The notes: generated from the sequence alone by a model not told the origin. DNA of 37,711 nt from Methylotenera_A sp040387035 (GCA_040387035.1 JAZKEN010000050.1:1-37711), one strand, 5' to 3'; shown: positions 1-8,363, counted from the stretch's first letter. Made by a program: numbers and translations.

Positions 1-1163
1 TGATCTGGTTTGATAACGCAGCCACAACGCAAAAGCCACAAGCGGTGATTGATCGTATTTCATACTTTTATGAGCATGAGAATTCGAATATCCACCGTGC
101 CGCACATGAGCTTGCAGCGCGTGCTACCGATGCCTATGAAGATGCACGCGAATCAGTACGCCGTTTTATCAATGCACCTTCGGTAGACAATATCGTATTT
201 GTACGTGGCACGACAGAAGCGATCAACCTGGTTGCTAAAACTTGGGGCAAAAAGCACTTAAGTGCCGGCGATGAGATTGTGATTTCGCATCTTGAGCATC
301 ACGCCAATATCGTACCGTGGCAGCAGCTTTGCCAGGAAACGGGTGCCAAGTTAAAAGTGGCTCCTGTGGATAATAGCGGCCAGATATTACTGGATGAATA
401 CCAGAAATTGCTGACGCCTAAAGTCAAATTGGTGTCATTTACGCAAGTATCCAATGCATTAGGTACGGTAACACCGGCGGCGGAAATGATACAGATGGCG
501 CATAGGGCTGGTGCCAAGGTATTGTTGGATGGCGCGCAATCCGTGTCGCATATGCGTACCGATGTACAAGCACTGGACGCGGATTTTTTTGTGTTCTCAG
601 GCCATAAAGTATTCGGCCCGACTGGCATTGGTGCCTTGTATGGCAAGCCAGAAGTGCTGAATGATATGCCGGCCTGGCAAGGCGGCGGCAATATGATTCA
701 GGACGTTACCTTTGATAAAACCGTGTATCACGAAGCACCAGCCAAGTTTGAGGCGGGCACGGGCAATATTGCGGATGCTGTCGGTTTGGGCGCTGCACTG
801 GAGTACGTTGAGCGTATCGGCATTGATAATATTGCGCGTTATGAGCATGAGTTATTGGTGTATGCGACTGCCGCATTGAGCAAAGTACCAGGCTTGCATT
901 TGATTGGCACGGCGCAAGATAAAGCCAGCGTGTTGTCTTTTAATTTAGATGGCTACAAAAGCGAAGAAGTCGGTGCGGCATTGAATCAGGAAGGTATCGC
1001 GGTACGTTCTGGACATCATTGTGCGCAGCCAATTTTGCGTCGTTTTGGTGTTGAAACAACCGTGCGGCCTTCTCTTGCTTTCTACAATACCTATGCTGAA
1101 ATTGATGTGCTGGTGAATGCCTTGCTGCGTTTAAGCTCCCACAAAACGCCTAATGGTTTGTAA
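1..1163 (+). CDS. Cysteine desulfurase, SufS/CsdA type (5'-truncated by window edge); probable family 2A encapsulin cargo
   Basis: PLP-dependent enzyme that takes sulfur from L-cysteine as a persulfide for Fe-S clusters or other acceptors. The reading frame is open from position 3 and already encodes the family's N-terminal motif WFDNAATTQKPQAVIDR, so the GTG at 45 is internal and the gene starts before the window. The PLP lysine lies in FSGHKVFGP (codon 606-608) and the catalytic cysteine in SGHHCAQP (codon 1020-1022). The visible part covers nearly the whole catalytic domain. The phrases ENSNIHRAAHELAARATDAYE and CAQPILRRFGVE match, from memory, desulfurases annotated as cargo of family 2A encapsulins, which carry a long disordered N-terminal extension; that part would be off-window. 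The enzyme class is secure; the cargo role is an inference. It converges on a sulfur-related gene run. Confidence 0.93.
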   Translation, partial: IWFDNAATTQKPQAVIDRISYFYEHENSNIHRAAHELAARATDAYEDARESVRRFINAPSVDNIVFVRGTTEAINLVAKTWGKKHLSAGDEIVISHLEHHANIVPWQQLCQETGAKLKVAPVDNSGQILLDEYQKLLTPKVKLVSFTQVSNALGTVTPAAEMIQMAHRAGAKVLLDGAQSVSHMRTDVQALDADFFVFSGHKVFGPTGIGALYGKPEVLNDMPAWQGGGNMIQDVTFDKTVYHEAPAKFEAGTGNIADAVGLGAALEYVERIGIDNIARYEHELLVYATAALSKVPGLHLIGTAQDKASVLSFNLDGYKSEEVGAALNQEGIAVRSGHHCAQPILRRFGVETTVRPSLAFYNTYAEIDVLVNALLRLSSHKTPNGL

Positions 1164-1193
1164 TTTGACTTTATAAATCAGTAGGTAGTAGGT

Positions 1194-1239
1194 AAATAAA
1201 AGACTTGCAAGTGAATAGCTTGCAAGTCTTTTTATTTTG
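1194..1239. terminator. Bidirectional Rho-independent terminator
   Basis: An 11-bp perfect stem (AGACTTGCAAG at 1201-1211, CTTGCAAGTCT at 1219-1229) has a 7-nt loop. It is flanked by an A-rich run on the left and TTTTTATTTT on the right, so it can end transcripts from both sides. It sits between the convergent desulfurase and peroxiredoxin genes. Confidence 0.9.
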
Positions 1240-1330
1240 TCTGTATATAGTCAAAAAAATCCGGCTACCTTGGTAAAGGTTTGCCGGAATGAGGGAGAAG
1301 CGCTCTTAAGCCAATGTTTTATTGCTTGAT

Positions 1331-2020
1331 CTACTTGGCTGCAGCTTCGGTGAGTAACTGTTTTTTACTGAAATACCAGTCGGTGGTTTCATAACCTTCA
1401 CTTGCGCGTGATTCTGCTTCTTTTTGTGTTGCAGGGGCAGGCACAATCACCTTATCGCCTTTTTGCCAGCCTTCCGGCGTAGCGACTTTATATTTATCAG
1501 CAACTTGCAGGGCTTCCACAACGCGCAGGATCTCTTCTACAGAGCGGCCAGTGGTGAGAGGATAGTAAACAAAGGCGCGTATCAAGCCTTTATCATCAAT
1601 AATAAATACCGCGCGCACGGTGGCTGTTTGCGATTCACCCGGGTGGATCAGGCCAAATTTGGCGGCTACATGGCCGGCCCTGTCATCAATCACAGGGAAC
1701 GGGATGCTGACACCGAAGTTTTGCTTGATATTGGCAATCCAGGCCAAATGGCTGAAATTGCTGTCTTCAGAGATGCCCAGCAATTGCGTATTTAATTGCG
1801 CAAAATCCTCTGCATGTTTGGCAAAGCCGATAAATTCTGTGGTGCACACAGGCGTAAAATCGGCAGGATGTGCAAATAGAACCACCCACTGCTTGCCAAT
1901 GTAACTGGAAAGCTTGATAGCACCATGGGTTGAGTTTGCCTCAAAGTCCGGTGCCAATTCGTTGATTCTTGGAATGCGCGGTAGTGACTCTGTAATGCTG
2001 TTAAACGGCGTGTTGCTCAT
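1331..2020 (-). CDS. 1-Cys peroxiredoxin (Prx6/AhpC-TSA family)
   Basis: Thiol peroxidase of 229 residues that reduces H2O2 or organic hydroperoxides. The peroxidatic cysteine is Cys59 in HPADFTPVCTTEF, the Prx6-type active site. It is the only cysteine in the protein, so this is a true 1-Cys enzyme that needs an external thiol reductant. The C-terminal peroxiredoxin extension, ending near TDWYFSKKQLL, is complete. The ATG at 2020 follows AAGG at normal spacing. It is the last gene of a co-oriented run and lies 29 nt after the DUF2325 gene. A paralogue in the same subfamily lies at 24241-24927. The physiological substrate is unknown; a role in sulfur-stress protection is inferred from neighbours only. 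Confidence 0.93.
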   Translation of the reverse strand: MSNTPFNSITESLPRIPRINELAPDFEANSTHGAIKLSSYIGKQWVVLFAHPADFTPVCTTEFIGFAKHAEDFAQLNTQLLGISEDSNFSHLAWIANIKQNFGVSIPFPVIDDRAGHVAAKFGLIHPGESQTATVRAVFIIDDKGLIRAFVYYPLTTGRSVEEILRVVEALQVADKYKVATPEGWQKGDKVIVPAPATQKEAESRASEGYETTDWYFSKKQLLTEAAAK

Positions 2021-2049
2021 AAGATTACCTTGCTGAAATTTAAACTGTA

Positions 2050-2388
2050 TTAGTGATAATTGGCTGTAGCCAGCGTGCTGGATTCAATATTGAGTAGCCT
2101 GTTATGCAAAGCGGCAGATCCATTGGGTGTATAAATCACTTGAATGCCACGTTTCATCGCATTCTTTTTTACCTTGTGGGTAATGGAGTGACTGATCCAA
2201 TTGGTGATCAGCACGATAAACTTGGTGTCATGGGGAATAACTTTATTGCTATCGCCTACTTTGCGGCCAGACCAATGATTGATTTCTGTGATGCCGTGAT
2301 TGAATAATACTTGCTTGATGCCATCGATTTGGTCACCGCCAACGATCAAAGCGGAATTCTTTAATTTTGAACTATCTACTGAACTCAT
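2050..2388 (-). CDS. DUF2325 domain protein
   Basis: Small soluble protein of 112 residues. The pattern ALIVGGDQIDGIKQVL, then an acidic-hydrophobic strand with IVLITNWISHS, then KKNAMKRGIQVIYTPNGS resembles DUF2325 (PF10087). That family has a short Rossmann-like fold and no assigned activity. A strong AAAGGAGG precedes the ATG at 2388. It lies between the sulfate-binding protein and the peroxiredoxin, with gaps of 82 and 29 nt, so it is probably cotranscribed with them. I recognise the family but not a function; the context hints at sulfur or redox stress. Confidence 0.75.
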   Translation of the reverse strand: MSSVDSSKLKNSALIVGGDQIDGIKQVLFNHGITEINHWSGRKVGDSNKVIPHDTKFIVLITNWISHSITHKVKKNAMKRGIQVIYTPNGSAALHNRLLNIESSTLATANYH

Positions 2389-2470
2389 GATAAGAGCCTC
2401 CTTTGAGTAGCGCAGAACCAGATTTTGTCTGGTCCTGCAAATGAATCATTATTAAAACTACAAATGCTAA

Positions 2471-3481
2471 CTATCTGTTTTGATAGACCTGGTCAAATGT
2501 GCCGCCATCAGAAAAGTGCGTTTTTTGCGCTTTTGCCCAACCACCGAATGCTTCGTCGATCTTGACTAAATTCACTTTTGGGAATTGGCTTTCGTATTTC
2601 TTGGCTACCGATTCCAACGTAGGGCGGTAGTAATTTTTAGCCGCAATCTCTTGGCCTTCTTCCGTGTATAGATAATCCAAATACGCTTTGGCGACTTTTT
2701 CAGTACCATGTTTTTTAGCAAATTTATCCACGACTGTGACTGGCGGTTCAGCCAGAATAGACAATGAAGGTACAATGATTTCAAACTTGCCTACGCCTAA
2801 TTCTTTTTGGGCCAAGAACGCTTCGTTTTCCCAAGCCAGCAATACATCGCCAATACCACGCTCAACGAAAGTAGTGGTTGATCCGCGTGCACCAGTATCT
2901 AAAACCGGTACGTTTTTCAATAACTTGCCAACGAATTCTTTGGTTTTTGCCTCATCATTGCCGTATTTTTTCTGTGCAAAGGCCCAGGCTGCCAGGTAGT
3001 TCCAGCGTGCGCCGCCAGACGTTTTTGGGTTTGGTGTGATCACGGAAACGCCTGGTTTCACCAAGTCATCCCAATCTTTAATGCCTTTTGGGTTGCCTTT
3101 GCGTACCAGCAACACAATGGTTGAGGTGTAAGGTGAGCTATTGTGCGGTAAACGTTTCTGCCAATCGGCAGGGATTAACTTAGCTTTCTCAGAAAGCTGG
3201 TCCACATCGTAGCCAAGCGCCAGTGTTGCAACGTCCGCATCCAGGCCGTCGATAATGGCACGTGCCTGTTTGCCAGAGCCGCCATGTGACGCTTTAACCG
3301 TGACTTTGTCACCGGTTTTTTGCAGCCAATATTTGCTGAATGCGGCGTTAAAATCCTGGTAAAGCTCACGCGTTGGATCGTAAGATACGTTTAGCAGCTT
3401 GATATCGGCTGCCCAGCTTGATAGCGGCACGAATAGCGCGCTGATCAGCAAGGTTTTCTTTAATAAATTAAATGTGTTCAT
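2471..3481 (-). CDS. sbp: Periplasmic sulfate-binding protein of an ABC transporter
   Basis: Substrate-binding protein of 336 residues for the sulfate/thiosulfate ABC importer CysTWA. A signal peptide ends at about SSWA/ADIKLL. The mature protein shows the family landmarks: LLNVSYDPTRELY, the SHGGSGKQAR ligand loop, LALGYDVD, PNPKTSGGARWNYLAAW, and LLAWENEA. Full length for the family. No permease or ATPase gene (cysT, cysW, cysA) is adjacent, so the transporter core is presumably elsewhere. It starts 27 nt after the porin stop and is probably cotranscribed with it. Sbp and CysP cannot be told apart with certainty by eye; Sbp is favoured. Confidence 0.92.
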   Translation of the reverse strand: MNTFNLLKKTLLISALFVPLSSWAADIKLLNVSYDPTRELYQDFNAAFSKYWLQKTGDKVTVKASHGGSGKQARAIIDGLDADVATLALGYDVDQLSEKAKLIPADWQKRLPHNSSPYTSTIVLLVRKGNPKGIKDWDDLVKPGVSVITPNPKTSGGARWNYLAAWAFAQKKYGNDEAKTKEFVGKLLKNVPVLDTGARGSTTTFVERGIGDVLLAWENEAFLAQKELGVGKFEIIVPSLSILAEPPVTVVDKFAKKHGTEKVAKAYLDYLYTEEGQEIAAKNYYRPTLESVAKKYESQFPKVNLVKIDEAFGGWAKAQKTHFSDGGTFDQVYQNR

Positions 3482-3508
3482 TTGTTGGTTCTCTCTTATT
3501 CCTAATGA

Positions 3509-5230
3509 TTAAAAGCCTAATAAAGTTAACTCTGTGTAAAAGAAGTTAGATGAATCTGCACGGCTAGGGTCGTTGTTATTCGCCGGAAGCTTAACGGCAT
3601 CTTTTATAAAGTCACCAGCCCAAAAGTGTGCATAGCCGATATTTAGCGATGCATATTGGTTGATTGGGAAGCGCACGCGCACATCGATCTCTTTACCCAA
3701 GTCGCTGCCACTCTTACCTGTTCTATCGCGTAAGTTAGCGCCTGCCTGCCAGCGGTCTGACGCATCGTCTAAACGGTACCAGCTAAAACTTGTATCAACT
3801 TTCACGTTTTCCAGGAAAGCCACTTTCGGCTCAAATTCCAGATGCAATTTCGGGGTCCTGATGTTTTCCATCTGGATATAGTCATTGTTTGACCAAGGGC
3901 GTGCGAAGCCGAATAAACGCTCAAAACGCTGGCTATCCGTACGGTCTGTTCCAGTTGCCGGTGTGCTATCACCAGTAGCCACACCGTAGTAAGCACTAAC
4001 CCTCGGTTTCCAGGAAGTCTTAAAGCTGTAGCCTAACTCTGCGCCATAGGAATAGGCATCGTGGTCCACATTGATGTAGCCTAATGGTGCACTGAGGAAG
4101 CGGTCTTGGTTACCCCATTGCTTGGCGTAGCTTGTGTCATAATCCCAGCCGGAATTAAAGGCACCATAAGCGCGTAAACCTGCCGTATGGATTTTACGGT
4201 CGATCTGGACCTGGCTAAGTGCGGTGCCAGATAATTCCTGACCGTTGGAATTGTATTTAACCCTGTCGCCATCTTGTTTCAGCAAGAAGTAGTACGGCTG
4301 CAACGTGACATACTCGGACCAACGACGCCAGTCACCGATCACACCATAGAAATCTTGCGAGTGATCGACTTCATCCAGGCGTGTAGTAAAACGCTGTACC
4401 GGTTTTACCGCAAAAGCTTCCAACTGCCAGTCATTTTTTTTCTCACCGATGTTAGCCCTCACGCCCTGGAATGAGTTGGTGGTATTGCGCCATTCGTTAC
4501 GTGCAATCAAGCGGCGATCTAACGATTCCCATGCCAGGCGGCCTGCTTTTACCCAGAACGGACGGTTATTACCCAAATCATCTTTACCGAAAGGTGTTTC
4601 TTTAAAGTACAGCTCGGCATAACCTTGAATCACATCAGATTGGTCAACGTCGCGTGTATCAAACTCACGTGTGTAATCGCTATGGTTGCGGCGTGAATCT
4701 TGCACCTCAATCGCCAGGCGCAATGGATCCAGGATGTCTTTAATGCCGACGTAAGCACGTGTACGCAACAGGATTGGATCATCAATATTCTCAGCATTGC
4801 GGCGGTAGTCATTATCGCGATGTTCATAGCGGGCACGATATTCCAAGCCCAAATCCAGCCAACTTAAATCTTCAAATGCTTCGTAGTTTTTTAGCCATGT
4901 CTTGTTGGCTTGTTTCACATAACGTGGTGGCTCGGTTTCTTTTTGTGTACCGTAGCTTTTACGTTCTACGTAATAACCGTTTTGTGCAACGGCTGCCGCT
5001 TTTGCCGCGGCTTTTGCTTCGGCATCAATTTCCGCTAGGCGTGCCTTGATTTTTTCTGCTTGTTCAATCTCTTCAGCAGTAGCGGCTGGTTGAGTCAATT
5101 GCGTTTCCGGGTTTGCTGCGGCAGCAGGCGTTTCTTCTAAAGCGAACACGCTTGCACTGCTCAGTAAAGCGCCACTTGTAAACAGGGCTTGTATAATTTT
5201 TTTTCTAACGAAATGCGTTGGTTTTTGCAT
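3509..5230 (-). CDS. Outer-membrane beta-barrel porin, alginate-export-like family
   Basis: Predicted outer-membrane channel of 573 residues. I chose the ATG at 5230 because GAAGGA lies just upstream; the in-frame ATG at 5257 has no such site. A signal peptide ends near SVFA/LEETP. A short Ala/Glu-rich coiled-coil stretch follows (EEIEQAEKIKARLAEIDAEA). After it come many alternating strands typical of a barrel (LDLGLEYRARYEHRDND, RLAIEVQDSR, ASLNIGYAHFW), and the protein ends in a C-terminal TELTLLGF with terminal aromatic. The fold resembles alginate_exp barrels (PF13372). Being 27 nt upstream of the sulfate-binding protein suggests that the pore serves uptake of sulfate or an organosulfur compound. 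That substrate is an inference. Confidence 0.8.
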   Translation of the reverse strand: MQKPTHFVRKKIIQALFTSGALLSSASVFALEETPAAAANPETQLTQPAATAEEIEQAEKIKARLAEIDAEAKAAAKAAAVAQNGYYVERKSYGTQKETEPPRYVKQANKTWLKNYEAFEDLSWLDLGLEYRARYEHRDNDYRRNAENIDDPILLRTRAYVGIKDILDPLRLAIEVQDSRRNHSDYTREFDTRDVDQSDVIQGYAELYFKETPFGKDDLGNNRPFWVKAGRLAWESLDRRLIARNEWRNTTNSFQGVRANIGEKKNDWQLEAFAVKPVQRFTTRLDEVDHSQDFYGVIGDWRRWSEYVTLQPYYFLLKQDGDRVKYNSNGQELSGTALSQVQIDRKIHTAGLRAYGAFNSGWDYDTSYAKQWGNQDRFLSAPLGYINVDHDAYSYGAELGYSFKTSWKPRVSAYYGVATGDSTPATGTDRTDSQRFERLFGFARPWSNNDYIQMENIRTPKLHLEFEPKVAFLENVKVDTSFSWYRLDDASDRWQAGANLRDRTGKSGSDLGKEIDVRVRFPINQYASLNIGYAHFWAGDFIKDAVKLPANNNDPSRADSSNFFYTELTLLGF

Positions 5231-5362
5231 TATTTTTCCTTCAATTTGAAACTGCATCTTGGTTGTCCAAAACAGTTTTAATGCTTATTTTAATGGCGCC
5301 GAACTGTCAAAAAGCGGGTCAAATCTGCTTTTCTCAGTGCAGTAGCACAAATATGAAAATGA

Positions 5363-5563
5363 TTATTTTCGTAAATTGGTGACCGTTTGTTGTAAGCGTA
5401 ATTTTTCGCGTTTTTCAATTTGCGTTACACGGCCCTCATGTATCACGATTTCAATCGAGCCAAAACCAGAACCATTTTTCAAATCTTGCACCGCGCGCAA
5501 AATCTCATCTAAAACATGCTGTGTGTTTTGCGAAGCTGTTTGGGTTGTGTGTAAAGAAGTCAT
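5363..5563 (-). CDS. YezD-like small protein (DUF2292)
   Basis: Protein of 66 residues. The core AVQDLKNGSGFGSIEIVIHE followed by GRVTQIEKREKLRL matches the DUF2292/YezD family, whose members are often encoded beside sulfate or sulfonate transport genes. It is first in the minus-strand run and lies 132 nt before the porin gene. A TTTTTA...TATAGT promoter-like pair (18-nt spacer) can be read about 45-75 nt upstream on the minus strand, but it is not strong evidence. No obvious Shine-Dalgarno site is seen. Molecular function is unknown; association with the sulfur regulon is known for the family and fits here. Confidence 0.8.
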   Translation of the reverse strand: MTSLHTTQTASQNTQHVLDEILRAVQDLKNGSGFGSIEIVIHEGRVTQIEKREKLRLQQTVTNLRK

Positions 5564-5686
5564 ATTTAGTCTTTATATGGCATGAGTAATAAACGAATGT
5601 GCTCACTATAATGAGGTCTTTAAAGAATTAAAAAGAATTTGTTTTTATATTGTTATAACTAAAAAGAATATAGGAGATGGGAAAAA

Positions 5687-5848
5687 ATGGACGCCTTGGT
5701 CAAGGCTTGTAGCGCTATCAATGCTTTATATGGGGAATATGGCTATGGAAGAAATCAATATCTTGCGGGTGTAAGGCTAGGGTTACGGCTGTATTCGTTA
5801 TTTAGTGACACCAGCAAAAAGGCGCACATACAGTGCGCCTTGTTTTGA
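5687..5848 (+). CDS. Possible 53-residue small protein
   Basis: An ORF too short for routine calling: MDALVKACSAINALYGEYGY followed by a basic-hydrophobic segment and ending QCALF. An excellent AGGAG sits at 5672-5676, ten nt before the ATG. Against it, the last codons overlap the terminator stem at 5819-5841 that serves the opposite strand, and I recognise no family. It may be a small stress-type peptide or chance. Confidence 0.3.
   Translation: MDALVKACSAINALYGEYGYGRNQYLAGVRLGLRLYSLFSDTSKKAHIQCALF
5814..5841 (-). terminator. Terminator of the ETF/ferredoxin reductase unit
   Basis: Perfect 9-bp stem (AAGGCGCAC at 5819-5827, GTGCGCCTT at 5833-5841) with a 5-nt loop. On the minus strand it is followed by a T-run (5820 down to 5815), 28 nt past the stop of the ferredoxin reductase. 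Confidence 0.85.
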
Positions 5849-5869
5849 AGTTGAGGTATTGCCGTTTAA

Positions 5870-6646
5870 TTATTTTTCTACGAAAGCACGCTCAATCACG
5901 TAGTCACCCGGATCGCCAATGCGCGGCGATACCTTAAAGCCTAGGTTATCCAGTAATGATTCGGTATCGGCCAGCATTTGCGGGCTGCCGCAGATCATGG
6001 CTCTGTCATTCAGCGGGTTAAGAGGAGGCAGGCCGATATCATCAAAAAGCTTTCCGGATTGAATCAGGTCGGTTAAGCGGCCCTGGTTGCGGAATGGCTC
6101 TCTGGTGACTGTTGGGTAATAAATCAGCTTATTGCGCACTTCTTCACCAAAAAACTCATGGTTAGGTAATTCATTTTCAATAAAGTCCGTGTAAGCCAGC
6201 TCATTGACATGGCGCACGCCATGAATCAGCACCACTTTTTCAAAGCGGTCATACACTTCGATATCCTGTATCAAGCTCATAAAAGGCGCTAAACCGGTGC
6301 CGGTTGATAAGAAGTAAAGATTCTTGGCTGGTTTTAAATCATGAATCACCAGCGTACCAGTCGGCTTTTTGCTCACCAATAACTCGTCTCCAACTTTTAG
6401 ATGCTGCAAACGCGAGGTAAGTGGCCCATTCGGCACTTTGATGCTGAAAAACTCTAAATGCTCTTCATAGTTCGGGCTGGCAATACTGTAGGCACGGGTT
6501 AGCGGGCGGCCATCCACTTCTAAGCCAATCATCACAAACTGGCCATTTTCAAAACGCAAGCCAGCGTCACGCGTTGTTTTAAAGCTAAATAGGGTGTCAT
6601 TCCAATGATGCACACTTAATACACGTTCTGATGAATATTTACTCAT
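5870..6646 (-). CDS. fpr: Ferredoxin/flavodoxin-NADP+ reductase
   Basis: FAD enzyme of 258 residues that exchanges electrons between NADPH and ferredoxin or flavodoxin. The N-terminal FAD barrel has RAYSIASPN at 51-59. The NADP domain has STGTGLAPFMSL at 114-125 and the ICGSPQML motif at 218-225. The C-terminus FVEK is that of the bacterial FPR subclass. Length is normal. It follows the ETF alpha gene by 35 nt on the same strand and precedes a strong terminator, so it is probably the last gene of the etfBA unit. No clear Shine-Dalgarno site precedes the ATG. The link to ETF suggests a redox exchange between NADPH/ferredoxin and flavoprotein pools, which is an inference. Confidence 0.92.
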   Translation of the reverse strand: MSKYSSERVLSVHHWNDTLFSFKTTRDAGLRFENGQFVMIGLEVDGRPLTRAYSIASPNYEEHLEFFSIKVPNGPLTSRLQHLKVGDELLVSKKPTGTLVIHDLKPAKNLYFLSTGTGLAPFMSLIQDIEVYDRFEKVVLIHGVRHVNELAYTDFIENELPNHEFFGEEVRNKLIYYPTVTREPFRNQGRLTDLIQSGKLFDDIGLPPLNPLNDRAMICGSPQMLADTESLLDNLGFKVSPRIGDPGDYVIERAFVEK

Positions 6647-6681
6647 GATTTAAATTGTTCAATTTTTCTATTAATTAAAAG

Positions 6682-7614
6682 TTAAATGGCGGCTGTTAAT
6701 GCCGGAACTGCCTCAAATAAGTCAGCCACCAGGCCATAATCCGCCACCTGGAAGATAGGCGCGTCAGGGTCTTCATTGATGGCAACGACGATCCTGCTGT
6801 CTTTCATGCCATAGGTATGCTGCACCGCGCCAGATACGCCCACTGCGATATACAACTCAGGAGCGACAACGACGCCGGTTTGCCCTACTTGGATGTCATT
6901 GGGGGCAAATCCTGCATCTACCGCTGCGCGAGTGGCGCCCAAGGCTGCGCCTAATTTGGTCGCAAGCGGCGATAATACCTGCTCAAATCGTTCCGCACTA
7001 CCTAGTGATCGGCCACCAGACACCACGATTTTGGCAGAGCCCAGCGCCGGGCGATCAGATTCACTGCGCACTTCAGATATCCAACGTGTTTGGCTAAATG
7101 CAGCTGGCACGGCCACGTTTACGATTTCAGCACTGGTAGTCGTAAAGCTTGCCGCGCTGAATTTGCTGCCATGAATGCTCAGTACCTGAACCGAATCCGT
7201 ACTTTGCACCGTTGTCAGGATATTGCCTGCATAAATCGCACGTACATAAGTATTGTTAGCGTGAATCTCCAACACATCCGAAATCATCGCAACATCCAAT
7301 GTAGCTGCCACGCGTGGCAATATATTGCGGCTAAAAGAGGCATGCGCCGCCAAGATCACGGCATAATCGGCACTGATGGAAGTGATCAGGTTGGCAATAT
7401 CTTCTGCTAATGGATGGGCAAAATGTGCTGCGTTAGCCTGTATGACGCGCTCAACGCCTTCAATCGATGCTGCACTTTCTGCCACTTTATTGGCATCATT
7501 TCCTGCAACTAATATATGGATAGGCAGGTTCCAAGTCTTTGCTGCAGTTACCGCTTGCAGTACAGATGGATTGAGTTGTTGGCCATCGTGTTCAGCTAAA
7601 ATCAAGATTCTCAT
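6682..7614 (-). CDS. etfA: Electron transfer flavoprotein alpha subunit
   Basis: The FAD-binding subunit (310 residues) of the heterodimeric ETF, which carries electrons from flavin dehydrogenases to ETF-ubiquinone oxidoreductase. The C-terminal FAD domain is clear: VVSGGRSLGSAERFE, LGATRAAVDAGFAP, VGQTGVVVAPELYIAVGVSG, and INEDPDAPIFQVADYGLVAD. The ATG at 7614 overlaps the etfB stop as ATGA, so the two are translationally coupled, as expected for equimolar subunits. Confidence 0.95.
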   Translation of the reverse strand: MRILILAEHDGQQLNPSVLQAVTAAKTWNLPIHILVAGNDANKVAESAASIEGVERVIQANAAHFAHPLAEDIANLITSISADYAVILAAHASFSRNILPRVAATLDVAMISDVLEIHANNTYVRAIYAGNILTTVQSTDSVQVLSIHGSKFSAASFTTTSAEIVNVAVPAAFSQTRWISEVRSESDRPALGSAKIVVSGGRSLGSAERFEQVLSPLATKLGAALGATRAAVDAGFAPNDIQVGQTGVVVAPELYIAVGVSGAVQHTYGMKDSRIVVAINEDPDAPIFQVADYGLVADLFEAVPALTAAI

Positions 7615-8363
7615 GCTAATACTCCTTCATGCGCGCGCAATTTAGTCAGCAACTCTTCAATGCTACCCACTTTTATGCCCGCTTTTCTAGCGGCAGGCTC
7701 AGATACCCGGATTAATTGCAGTCGTGGGTTTAAATCCACATTCAATTCAGAAGCCTGTATCGTCTCAATCGGTTTTTTACGCGCCATCATCAAGTTAGGC
7801 AACTTCACAAAGCGTGGATTATTCAAGCGCAGGTCGGCCGTTACCACCGCGGGCAATGTTAAAGCGATGGTCTCTGTGCCGCCATCCACTTCACGGATGC
7901 TGATAAGCTCATTTGCACTAAGTTCTAATTTAGAAACGAATGTAGCTTGCGGGTAATTCAATAACGCAGCCAGCATTTGCCCGGTTTGCCCGGCATCATC
8001 ATCAATTGCTTGTTTGCCGAGCAAAATAAGATCAGGCTGTTCACGCGATACAAGCGCTTTCAACAGTTTAGCGACCGCTAATGGCTGCAATTCAGCATCG
8101 GTTTCCAATAGAACAGCGCGGTCCACACCCATTGCCAAGGCATGGCGCAATACATCCTGGTTGGCTGATGTGCCTAAGGAAATGGCGACCACTTCAGTAG
8201 CCACGCCTTTCTCTTTCAGGCGTAGCGCTTCTTCAATGGCGTTCTCATCAAATGGGTTAATGCCCATTTTTACACCATCGATGTCCACATTTGAACCATC
8301 TGCTTTAATGCGCACTTTAATGTTGTAATCGACTACACGTTTAATGGCGACTATTATTTTCAT
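7611..8363 (-). CDS. etfB: Electron transfer flavoprotein beta subunit
   Basis: The AMP-binding subunit of ETF, 250 residues. It shows the family start KIIVAIKRVVDYNIKVR, the DENAIEEALRLKEKG segment, LLGKQAIDDDAGQTGQMLAALL and the Ala/Arg-rich LPAVVTADLRLNNPRFVKLPN signature. AGGAAA precedes the ATG at 8363. It is the first gene of the minus-strand unit etfB-etfA-fpr and is transcribed away from a LysR regulator. The divergent arrangement suggests control by that regulator. No dehydrogenase that would reduce the ETF is encoded nearby. Confidence 0.95.
   Translation of the reverse strand: MKIIVAIKRVVDYNIKVRIKADGSNVDIDGVKMGINPFDENAIEEALRLKEKGVATEVVAISLGTSANQDVLRHALAMGVDRAVLLETDAELQPLAVAKLLKALVSREQPDLILLGKQAIDDDAGQTGQMLAALLNYPQATFVSKLELSANELISIREVDGGTETIALTLPAVVTADLRLNNPRFVKLPNLMMARKKPIETIQASELNVDLNPRLQLIRVSEPAARKAGIKVGSIEELLTKLRAHEGVLA

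Larger units (their letters stand above)
5564..5869. other. Intergenic region before the yezD-like gene
   Basis: About 300 nt. It holds AT-rich DNA with repeated AAAGAAT words near 5620-5670, the probable promoter of the minus-strand sulfur genes, a possible 53-codon plus-strand ORF (5687-5848), and the terminator at 5819-5841. Confidence 0.5.

Noticed and set aside
45..1163. GTG at 45 as the start of the desulfurase
   Set aside because: The same frame is open to position 3 and encodes the conserved N-terminal FDNAATTQKP motif, so the true start is off the window.
5231..5257. Longer start for the porin at 5257
   Set aside because: Translation from 5230 has a good GAAGGA site and gives a normal signal peptide; the extra nine residues carry the binding site itself.
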